Assembly (NCBI GenBank): GCA_025267735.1
Contig: CM046294.1
Span: 44,057,570-44,121,569 of the forward strand
Direction: 5' to 3'
From: Mactra quadrangularis
Taxonomy: Eukaryota > Mollusca > Bivalvia > Venerida > Mactridae
Length of the DNA: 64,000 nucleotides
Under the pieces are notes generated by a model. The model worked only from the letters and a program-made list of their open reading frames with translations. It searched no databases and was not told the DNA's origin. Of the stretch, positions 27,001 to 36,400 are shown piece by piece (position 1 is the first letter of the stretch; each line of letters begins with the position of its first letter). The position numbers were made by a program, and so were the translations under genes.

Positions 27001-28595
27001 GTAATCAAATGATGTTAAAATTGTATTTTTGTCTTAAGGTAAGGGATATATATCCTATGTAAAAAAGTAATTCAGATAACTCTATTTCTCATAACTCCAT
27101 TGTTATCCGAATTAGTCAGCCCAGACCAGGACAGCTCAGTTAAGAGATCAGTTCCATATTAAGTAAGGGGGCCTGTGTTTGCCTACACATTGTAATATGG
27201 CAATTTTGTTGAATTTTATTCTACTGTCTGTTGCACAAACATTAAAACCACTGATTATTAACTCAATTATGGTTATCGAGCACAGAAAAACTGTAGTGAA
27301 TATTAGATCTGCATGGTAAATGTATGTACCACTGACAGTTAAATTATAAATATCTGTAACTAAGATGGTTAATTTTCCGCTATTAGCTTATTATTAATTA
27401 ATTAACTAATTACCGTAACTAGTTAACCACTTAAATAACGGGCGAAATATGCCACCATAAATGATATATTTGTATTTCAGTATAAAAGAAAATCCACAGA
27501 AGGTTTATCTGTATTAATGTTTATATTAGCTGTATTAGGTAACCTAACATATGGTTTAGCTATATTGGTACGAAGTCTTGAACCAACCTATGTTATAAAA
27601 CATTTACCTTGGCTTATAGGTAGTCTAGGAGTTATCTTTCTTGATTCATCTGTATCCTTTTTATAATGATGACGATGATGATGGTGATGGTGATTATGAT
27701 GGTGGTGATGTAATGTTGTTGATGATAATCATTATGATATTAGTGGTAATAATGATGATTATGATAGAGGTTATGATTGTGATAATGATGATTATAGTAA
27801 TGGTGATTTTTATAGTTATGGTGTAGATGTTGTTGATGATGATTATTATGAAATAAGTGGTGATAATAATGATGATGATGCTCATGATAGAGGTTATAAG
27901 TGTGATGATGATGATTTTGATGGTGATAGTAATGGTGATGATGATTATGATAATGTTATTGAGGAATGATTATGTCAATGATGATAATTATTGTGATGAT
28001 GATGATCATTTTTAAAGTATTATCATGATGGTGGCAATGATGATGATAATGTTGTTGATAAAATCGATTTTAATAATTAATATTATAATGATAGTGTTGA
28101 TGAGGATGATGATTTAAAAGTATTTTAATAATGGTGACATGGCAATTATGATAATGATGATTGTGATGATGATGTAGTTGATGATATTAATTTTAATGAT
28201 GATAATTATTATAATGTAGGGCAGTAGTCAGTGACTGACAGAAGTATGCTTCTAGTAGTTGGTTAACAGCTAAATCCAGAGATTTAACCTTTCCAGGAAC
28301 AGTGAGTAGGTGGACTGACTGCCTTGATATAACCTAAACAATGTGTTGCTATGGCGTTAAACCTTACAATAAAAAAATGATAGTGGTGATTACAACAGTG
28401 ATCTACAAGATATCTGTTTACAGAGATTGTTATATTTTCCTTAACCTAAGATTTCAGCTTTTAGTTCAGTTCAGATTTTATGGTGAGCAAGATGATTTTG
28501 ATAAATTATTACGTGATCCCTTGTCTAACGCGACAGGAGCTGACACTGAAGTCAAAGTCGAAGGATATTCCAGTAGACGAGGAACCATCAACTGA
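21079..28595 (+). CDS. SLC66A1: Lysosomal cationic amino-acid transporter, PQ-loop family (SLC66A1/PQLC2/LAAT-1)
   Basis: Exports cationic amino acids (Arg, Lys, His) from the lysosome. Seven exons: 21079-21275, 22301-22430, 22866-22956, 24263-24468, 25116-25202, 27481-27651 and 28458-28595, giving 339 residues in one frame; human PQLC2 is about 290. Hydrophobic segments throughout fit a seven-helix membrane protein. The first PQ motif (P66-Q67) is split by intron 1, followed by NFRHVEGIEGIS. The second loop reads FSRLGQMWKNYKRKSTEGLS, with Gly232 where family members have Pro. HLPWLIGSLGV and the following LD match the family C-terminus closely. The tail has an acidic dileucine (DFDKLL), a lysosomal sorting type. 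An N-glycosylation site (NCT) lies in the N-terminal luminal part. The sixth donor (TCT|GTATCC) is weak but the frame and homology support it. Introns hold SINEs and a large GAT microsatellite. Confidence 0.93.
21405..21600 (+). repeat. Interspersed repeat, relative of 17505-17705
   Basis: Reads GTAAAATGCCTCCCGTCC, then GATCCTGTTTAATATG, and GGTGGTGACTTG, parallel to the minus-strand copy in the eIF4G gene. Located in SLC66A1 intron 1. Confidence 0.55.
22445..22560 (+). repeat. G-rich repeat in SLC66A1 intron 2
   Basis: Begins CAGGGGCGGATTTAAG and contains several runs of 6-12 G. A similar G-rich tract occurs at 53243-53262. It could be a transposon end or a G-quadruplex-forming tract. Confidence 0.5.
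23005..23305 (-). repeat. tRNA-derived SINE, near full length
   Basis: The tRNA-like head (box B near AATCAAACCC, box A near CTGAGCTAGCTGGGTGG) is at the right; the body with TAAATCTCTGGATTTAGCTG is at the left, ending near TTTAATGCC. The body recurs in the opposite orientation at 28214-28366 in the same gene, and the head region recurs at 40170-40317. Confidence 0.7.
27661..28215 (+). repeat. Large imperfect GAT/TGA microsatellite in the last SLC66A1 intron
   Basis: About 555 bp of GATGATGGTGAT/TGATAAT-type triplet repeat begins ten bases after the exon 6 donor. It yields open frames of Met/Ile/Val or Asp that are not genes. Confidence 0.9.
28214..28366 (+). repeat. SINE body, plus orientation
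   Basis: Holds AGCTAAATCCAGAGATTTA and ends TGCTATGGCGTTAAACC with an A-rich tail, the inverse of the copy at 23005. The tail sequence GCTATGGCGTTAAACC recurs at 30182-30198. No tRNA head is seen. Confidence 0.65.
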
Positions 28596-29342
28596 GGGGC
28601 CTTGCGGGATACGTCATAAATTAGAGGCATTGTGGGATATGTCATGATTAAGATCTTGGTGCATTTAATTATAAACCCTTGATGTATATGAACAATGTTT
28701 ATTTATGATTTTAATGATTAATTTGGACTTTTAATGATTGATTTGAATTTTTAATGAATTTTGATTATCAATTTGAATTTTTAATGATTTAATTTGAGTT
28801 TTTAATGAATTTTATTGTTTTTTGGGGGGGGGGTTTATAGAAAAAAAATTAAAACTGTTTTGCTCTTTTATCGTGTACCTCAACTTTTTTAAATCATATG
28901 ACCTTGGACCTCTATTGTCAAACAACTAGTCTTTATGTTGTGTTTATGTATGAAAAAAGACGTTCTTACTGTATAGACCAATTTTTGTTTTAATTTTAGT
29001 TTAACTTTTTACTTTAGTTTCATGTACAAATTTTTCACGTATTTTTTATTGAAATTTTTACAATACAAAAGGTTGTATGATACAATGCTTTTCATGTTTA
29101 TTCATGCAGCTACTTGTTAATGTCACTTTTTAATTCATGATTAGGCTCATAATAATGGTTCATTTGATCATTTAAATCATCATTGGTTGTTCTGACTTCA
29201 GCAAAAAATATTCAGCTGTTTTAAATTCCAAATTGGAACATTGTATTTTCAAGTGTATTATGCTTTTAAGCCAGATTTTTCATCGAAAATATTCGACTTA
29301 TAGTTTGGGGAAACCCGGGCAGGCATCCAGTGTTGTTTAAAA

Positions 29343-29717
29343 TCTATACTATTAAATTTGCGAGTTTCCTGTTTGTGGAAGAAACTGCGCAGCTTTGAAT
29401 AAATCTTTTGTTTGTCGCTGGAGCACCTTTATACCGGCATATCAAGTTGACAATTCTTTTTTGACAAAGCCTCTTGATATTTGCAAAAACTGCCAAAAAT
29501 CAACAAAAATAGTGGGTTTTTTTGTGTCTAAAAATAGTTCTAGATAAAACTAAAAATAGACCAATCTCCCCGCAGTGGTTATTTCCCTTTATTAAATCAA
29601 TAACCACTGCCACCACAAGTAAATTCGTCCCTCAGAGAGCCGAATATGCCTGTTTCGAGGAACAGTTTCGAGAACTGTCATTACCTAAAGCCCGTGCTTG
29701 CACGGGCTCCCATCTAG
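29343..29717 (+). mobile_element. Complete non-autonomous Helitron (375 bp)
   Basis: The 5' end is TCTATACTATTAAATTTG, typical of Helitrons. The 3' end has a palindromic hairpin AGCCCGTGC-TT-GCACGGGCT (29689-29708) followed by CCCAT and CTAG (29714-29717). It sits between A at 29342 and T at 29718, the AT target expected for Helitrons, with no target-site duplication. No Rep/helicase frame is present. Confidence 0.82.
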
Positions 29718-30683
29718 TTGTGTTAAAAGTTTTTTCTTCACCATATATCTCTGCCATTTATTGTCAGATCTTTATGAAACTTTATACAATGATAACATAC
29801 TATGTGATGAACAGAATAAGGAAGTAACCACAACTCTACCTGACTTTATTATGGATTATATCCGTTTGTAATTTTAGCGTTAAAGTTTTTAATATGTTGG
29901 ATGTCTCTGTCATTTATGGTCAGATCTTGATGAAAATCCAGATTTAATGTGGTTTCCACATTATATTTCTTGTCTCCTATTCCCTCGCTGTCTAGCTACT
30001 AAAAGAATTATTCCATGCTTTCTTGCCATTTAACCTTGCTTGTTATACATTACTATAGTACCTTTATTAGAATGGCTTATATTTATTTGTTATATTTTGT
30101 TTTGTTTCTATGATTGTATTCATTGTTCAAAGTTATTTCTTCAATGCTTCCTGCCGTTATATGAGGATGAACTATGTTTTGCTATGGCGTTAAACCTACC
30201 AAAAACAAACTTTAAATTTGATGATGAATAAATAACTTTATTATATGAAGGTTACATCTCAATGGGTCAGAGCATAACTAGTGTACATTCTTCATTAATT
30301 ACATGTTTAGCATTGGCCCATTGATTTAAATTAACATGTACATACGTTGTAAAATGTAAAAAATATTATTCTATTATTATTGTTTGCCATATTTAGCCTA
30401 ACCCATATACATACTATATTTATGTCTTTAAAAAATGAAAAACTTTGTTTGTACCGGATGTTTCTGTGCAGGACAAAGTTGAAACACATATGTGTTTAAA
30501 TAGAACAATAGAATTCAATATGTGTTGTTTACAACATGGCCAGTTTATTTCATACATTTAGTTTATGTTTTTTATTGTTTTGTAAATATTTACTTGTATT
30601 GTGTATTGATGTGTTATGATGCAATATTAGATTAGTGATTTAGTTTTGTATAATCATAATTTGTTCAAATTGACCTGAGAGTG

Positions 30684-30909
30684 GGCGCGGCCGAGTAGTT
30701 ATGATGTTGGACTGTTCATTATTAGATTGCCTGTTCCATGCTGGTACAAAATCACATCCTTATCCTACCTCGTTGTTTCCTTGAGCAAGAAACTTTATCC
30801 TACTAGCTCAGTACTGGGGGATCAGGAAGCAAACCCAAATAGTGATTTATTTAAGTTGTTAGAACTTGATTTACAATTGAGTTACAGATAATAAATTAGT
30901 ATAAACTAA
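30684..30909 (+). repeat. tRNA-related SINE, plus copy of an inverted pair
   Basis: Head GGGCGCGGCCGAGTAGTTAT and body CCTTGAGCAAGAAACTTTAT, CTAGCTCAGTACTGG, TAAGTTGTTAGAACTTG, ending with ATAAATTAGTATAAACT. The body recurs at about 1380-1570 and 47825-48011. Confidence 0.65.
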
Positions 30910-31019
30910 AATCTGAAAAAGATGAATACATAATGTGCTACAGATAACTGATTTAGTCTATGTAAATGATATTTAAAAGGTAATACTAAGTTCATACTAA
31001 TTTTATTTTAGCTCGATAG

Positions 31020-31205
31020 TGAAACAGTTAAATCACTTTGAGTCTGCTTCCTGGTCCTTCATTACTGAGCTAGTAGGATAGTTTCTTGCTCAATGAAACA
31101 ACAGGGTAGGTTTTAGATGATATTTGAACCAATGCTGAGATGTCTATCTAATGATTACCAGTCCAAGGTCGTTACTACTTGGTCATGCCTGTTCAAATAG
31201 TAATC
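31020..31205 (-). repeat. tRNA-related SINE, minus copy of an inverted pair
   Basis: Mirror copy of the SINE at 30684: TTACTGAGCTAGTAGGATA and TTTCTTGCTCAATGAAACA are the reverse complement of its body, and the head lies at the right near 31190. Confidence 0.6.
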
Positions 31206-31678
31206 CTTGGCTTGGATCAGTTTTTCACAAGCCATACCATTCTGTGATTAGCATGTTATAAACTTATTTGTTGATGTTCCATTAACCTTAACAAACAAGG
31301 TTCCGTTAAACCTGAACATACCTTTCTGTGATATTTATTATGTTTTTATTGTTTATCCTTTCTATAAGAAAGAAAGAAAATAGAACCACACATATTGCTA
31401 GATCGTAATTAGAAATGTAAATGATATCAGTGTACAAAGTGCAACAGCCAGTTGCAGAGTTTTTCTGGGTTTTGTGTTTGAAATTTTGTGAATTATATAT
31501 TTAGTATATGAGATTTTGTCTTATTTTTGTGTTTATGAAATTATGATGGCATCACAAATTTTGTGTTTGATTTTTTGTCACATTTTGTCAAATATTTTTA
31601 GTCAAAACTCATTATTATATTTTAGATGAAATAAGTGTACGTCTAATTTTGTTTATCTGAATTTGTGTTTGAATTTTT

Positions 31679-31846
31679 GTCAAAATTAGGCATTATGATT
31701 TTTTTGTCAAAATTAGGCAGTATGATTTTTTTGTCAAAATTAGGCATTATGATTTTTTTGTCAAAATTAGGCATTATGATTTTTTTGTCAAAATTAGGCA
31801 TTATGATTTTTTTGTCAAAATTAGGCAGTATGATTTTTTTGTCAAA
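31679..31846 (+). repeat. 27-bp minisatellite
   Basis: Six consecutive copies of a unit starting GTCAAAATTAGGCATTATGA with a T7 run, plus a degenerate partial copy. Since 27 is a multiple of 3, one frame stays open and reads as repeated MIFLSKLGI. The flanks (31440-31960) hold many degenerate TTTTGTCAAATTTG-like pieces. Confidence 0.9.
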
Positions 31847-32010
31847 TTAAGTGTATCTAAAACTTGGAATTTGATTTTCCAAAAAAATGTGTGAAGTACA
31901 CGTATTTTTTTCAAATTTGTTTATTCCATATTTTGTCAAATTTGTTTATTTGAAATTGTGTAAATTTAGTACTTATTAGATACAACATTGGTTGTTTATG
32001 ACAGTAGATT

Positions 32011-32249
32011 TTATAAGCCTTTCAAACCACTGTGGCTATAGACCTAATCCAGATTTCAAATGCATGGGTTTTTCCGTCCGAGCACAGGCGGTACAAACAA
32101 AGTTTTCTACACATTATTGCCAAATAGCACGAACTATGGATTAAAGCCTATTGTAACGGTGAAAGTTTGTTTGTACCGGAGGGAAAAACCCAAATATTTG
32201 AATTCCGGATATAGTCTATCGTACAGTGGTTTTAAGCACTTAGGCCTAT
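32011..32249. mobile_element. Foldback element with TIRs of about 90 bp
   Basis: The left arm (AAACCACTGTGGCTATAGAC, GGGTTTTTCCGTCCG) is mirrored on the right (GGAGGGAAAAACCC, AGTCTATCGTACAGTGGTTT). A relative lies at 16395-16632. Edges are approximate and no TSD could be fixed. Confidence 0.65.
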
Positions 32250-32839
32250 TCTTATGATTCGGACACTTACATGTACATGTACTCCAATTTGCATAATTGT
32301 ATGTGATTGTTTTGTTTTCCTATATTCATTCCATTGTTAAAGTATGTTTTGATTTTGTTTGATTTTATTGAATCTCAACACAAGTGATTAGGAATTTTCT
32401 TTAATGAACAGTTGAATAAGTGTAACAGTGAGTGTGAGATTTTGTATATCAGCGAGTGTATATATGTATATATAGTCAGCAAAAATAAGCTATGGCGGTA
32501 AATTCTGACAAATTTAACTGTGATACAAGGTACTCAATGTTAATTAAGTATAATTTCTTAGTGGTGAATGGAGCTTCTTTTATTATTATATGTTAGTCTA
32601 ATTATAATATATATACACTACATTATAACTTTAATGATTGAAAAAATTTGGTATATTGAGGTAAAAAATTCTATATCATGAGAGCTTAATGCAAAACGGT
32701 CGTCACTCAGTCTTTTTTTAACTTGAGTTACGGCCATTTTGCGCTAAGCCTGGGGTATTAGAAACAAAATGCTCCATGTTTTATTGTCTTCTGTTATTTG
32801 ATATTGACAGCCAAACAATACATTAGAGTACATGTACAA

Positions 32840-33090
32840 GTCTGTGGTGCTTTTCACAAAAATTGTTACGAAAAAAATCTTCGTAAGTCAGTTTCATATA
32901 GTTAGCACTTCAAAGTCAGATGGATAATAAGCATAACTATGATATGATATTCAAAAGATATACACAATTCTACACAATTTGTATAATATTTAGAATTGAT
33001 AAGTCAAAAAATTAGCGTATTAGTAATGTTTCTTGCTTTTGACTTAGGAAGATTTTTTTCGTTAGAATTTTTGTGAAAAGCACCACTGAC
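32840..33090. mobile_element. Foldback MITE with TIRs of about 50 bp
   Basis: GTCTGTGGTGCTTTTCACAA on the left matches the inverse of TTGTGAAAAGCACCACTGAC on the right, continuing through ACGAAAAAAATCTTC. No clear TSD. Confidence 0.75.
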
Positions 33091-33469
33091 CCCTAATTTC
33101 AGGAATTTTGGGACCTAAGAAAAGGTTTTTTTCCTACATGAATGATGATTTAATTCACAAAGTTTTGGATTTTGTTTGTTTTGACATTTCTTTTCAGTAC
33201 ATGTATTATGATTGATCATAATAAAAACTTTTAAATGATTATATGTAATGTTAGTTCTGATATTTCCAGCCTTGATCTTATAATTGCTTGCATGAGCTCA
33301 TCTTAGTGTGAACTTTTGGGATCGTTGGATGTAAGTCGTCTGACTGTTGTCTGTCAACAGCCATTTTATACACTCAATTTGCGACATATACTTTGCCATG
33401 CCTACTTGTGGTTGCCTTTATAGAGTGAAGTTTATGACAAAATTGTGTGAATATATTGAAGAAACAAAC

Positions 33470-33475
33470 TTTATT
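33470..33475 (-). promoter_or_regulatory. Polyadenylation signal of the lectin gene
   Basis: AATAAA on the minus strand, 16 bases downstream of the lectin TAG stop. It would give an unusually short 3' UTR; other signals further downstream are possible. Confidence 0.45.
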
Positions 33476-33490
33476 TTTTAGTAATTGGAT

Positions 33491-36400
33491 CTATTTAACA
33501 TCTCGACCAATTAATAGATTTGATAGAAAATTGATAATTGGTGCCAGTGTTGTAGTTTGACTTCCAGAAGTACCATCTGAAATTGAATATACGAAAATGT
33601 TTCATTTGTCATATTGTAGCAGTTAGTTATTTAACTCACAGTCCTTGGATAGGCCTAGATGTTTGTCTCCACTCCAAGCTTTCAATCATGTACAAAGTTC
33701 AAAACCTCCCCAATGGGTAGCTAACATTTGCCTTATCTGATACACAGGCAGTATGGAGAATGTCCGTAGAAAATGTTTCATGACCAAGCTTATCAGTCTA
33801 AGTATAAAGGGGATACCATTGATCTTTTATACAGATCAATTGGTGATACAGTGTAGTTTAGAACCCAACAATAAACAAAGACAAGTAATTCAAAAATAAG
33901 AAAAACACCAAATTGTTAGTGAGAAGGTCTAAATTGTTACCATAGCGACAGATCCAAGGATGTGTTTGTCGACAATCTACATCGTCCCAATGTGCGTAGT
34001 TGGTATAAGGCACATAGACAACACAGTCTTCATAAATATGATTATAAAAGTTACTTTTTCTTCCAGGCATCCAATTCTGCCAGGAAAATCTAACCCCTGA
34101 AATATCAGTGAAATCAATAACTGTAAAACAACATCCTATTCCAAGTTAAACTATTTTAAAGTATGCTAAAAACCAATCTCCGTAAACAGAGATCCTGTTC
34201 TACTCGCGTTGTCGTACTGGATCTCTACCTAGTCAATGCAAGGTCACGTCGAGATGAACTTTGTGTCGACCAATCAATGCGTAGCTTTCATCTAGACGAA
34301 AACACTATTAATCACATTTTGATTTTCGTAATTTCTATTTTTAGACCTATGTTTGCATGCTACTTTAACAGCGGTATTATTCACAGTCTGCGATTGGGCG
34401 GCTCATTTCAAATTTCGTGACGTAGACGATGTAAACAAGTTACGTATCATAACAATTTCGTCATGAATATTATGATGAGAAAAGGTCACCTGAACGTGAC
34501 CTTCGTTTGGAACATCTACATTAGCGAGTATGCGAGCGGTAAAATTGTAGATCGGGATTTAATCAGATTGGCTAAAAACATAAATATACGAGAATATAAG
34601 AATAATGGTTGTAATATCAATTGACTTAAGTTTTTAATTATTTCCACACCTTGCCATGGACATCCTGTATAATTCAATTTGTAAAGAAACGGAGTTTGCA
34701 TAAGAAGAAACAATCAAACGTTTTCAGACTTCAATTAGCTGTACAAAATTTACGAATAACCTTAGTTGCATCAAGAAAAAGAAACAGATATAGAAACATC
34801 AAAGAAAAAACATGTCTTACATACCCGACGTCCAGGTAAAATATTCCTCATGGTGTCTATCATTCAATCCTGTCCACACAGCTTGATCAAATCCATGCCT
34901 GTACAGAAAATTCAGAATGAAATTTTCCTCATCTTGGTTAGAAATATGTACGAGGTGACCTCCTTTACTTACACAGTTCTTTTCAGCTGATTGCCACGTG
35001 AACCAATATGGAACCAGTTCATAACAACTTCCGGCATGCACTTGTACGAAGCCATTGTTGTGTTTAGCGGCGGCTACGACATTAGCTGGACATGTATGCA
35101 CTGAAATAATAAAGCTTACACAATAATCTAAGACACCAATGGACAGTTTAAAAAGAAATGATATTCGTCCTCAACGGTGTCCATCTCACACATATCTCAT
35201 ATAGTACCGTATGTACTGAGTGTTGCAAATTATCGAAAACAAACATATTATTAGCCTGATCTATATAATGGGGCTTGATACAGGTCATGCACGAAAAGTA
35301 AGATTAAAAAGTCGCAATAATAAACTGAAAAATCTGGGCTCCTTTCACAATTTTTTCCACAGTTTTGATGAATTTGCTGATACATATAGAAACATTTGAG
35401 TATTGAAATTTTTTCAAACTCTGTAGACTTTGAAGATGAAGGTTGGTTTTATGTTTAAATGCATTTGTATGAATCAAAGGTTTTGAAATAAGTTAAATGA
35501 AACATGGCCTACATAGAATACGCCATATTGGAACGCCATTGGGACGCCATCTTGATTACGTCACTGTCACATAAAGCAAGTTCTAATGGCGGCAATATAG
35601 TTGGTGTGCCGTCAACTGAATTATTTCTTCATATTTGATAATAATGAAACAAACTTACATCCTGAGAATATATTAAATGGCGCCTTGGTAGTTGCTTTTG
35701 TTGTTGTTGCTTTTGTAGTTGAAGCAGTTGTCAATGGTGCTTTTGTCGTTGGAATTGCCGTTGTTGGTGCTTTTGTTGTTGGTACTTTTGTCGTTGGTAT
35801 TGCCGTTGTTGGTGCTTTTGTCGTTGGTACTTTTGTCGTTGGTATTGCCGTTGTTGGTGTTTTTGTCGTTGGTGCTTTTGTCGTTGGTATTGCCGTTGTT
35901 TGTGCTTTTGACATTGAATTTGCCGGTGTTGTTGTTTGGGTGGTGCTTCCTGCTGTTGATGTAAATTGTTTTGGTGTTGCCGATGAACTGAGAGCACTGG
36001 TTGATATATTTGACGACGCTGTTGAGATCATTGAAGATGTATGTATTGTAGTGGATGTGCTATTTGGTTTATGGGTAAATAAAACTGGATTTGTTGTTTT
36101 CACTGATGGCACCGATGTTTGTACAGAAACTGTTGGTGACGGTGTTGACACGGATGGTGCTGTTGTTGTTTTCAGAGATGGTGTTGATGATGATGGTGCC
36201 AATGTTGTTGAAGATGTTGTAGGCACAATTGTTGTCACTGGAAAAAACATTTTTTTTCTTTATTCGGGTACTAACAAAATTATTAATGGTTTAACTTAAA
36301 AACACCATCACTTCCGTATAATTTTTTCCACGTTTGGTCGTGCTTTAGATTTTTTCGTATTTTCGTGATTGTGAGCAACATAGTCATAACCAATTTGCGT

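Larger units (their letters stand above)
28596..33490. other. Intergenic region between SLC66A1 and the lectin gene
   Basis: Includes the SLC66A1 3' UTR, whose end could not be placed. It holds a degenerate AT-rich tandem stretch at about 28700-28815, a Helitron, an inverted SINE pair, a 27-bp minisatellite and foldback elements, each listed separately. No coding exon was recognised. Confidence 0.6.

Noticed and set aside
27641..27885. Open frames rich in Met/Ile/Val or Ile/Thr on both strands
   Set aside because: They are translations of the GAT microsatellite in the last SLC66A1 intron.
29522..29827. 101-codon open frame
   Set aside because: It spans the right end of the Helitron and its flank; no homology recognised and no splice context.
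31679..31846. CRISPR-like array
   Set aside because: Units are contiguous with no variable spacers, and the genome is animal nuclear DNA.
31665..31850. Repetitive MIFLSKLGI peptide, possible repeat protein
   Set aside because: It derives from a 27-bp non-coding minisatellite; there is no conserved start context, splice partner or codon pattern.
34163..34420. 85-codon open frame
   Set aside because: It falls inside the 9-bp-TSD MITE at 34174-34570 and is not kept in the copy at 41913.
35601..36299. Long plus-strand open frame (232 codons) of Val/Phe/Gly repeats
   Set aside because: It is the complement of the Thr-rich mucin exon of the lectin; the frame is kept open by the repeat, and the minus-strand exon has splice sites and phase agreement.
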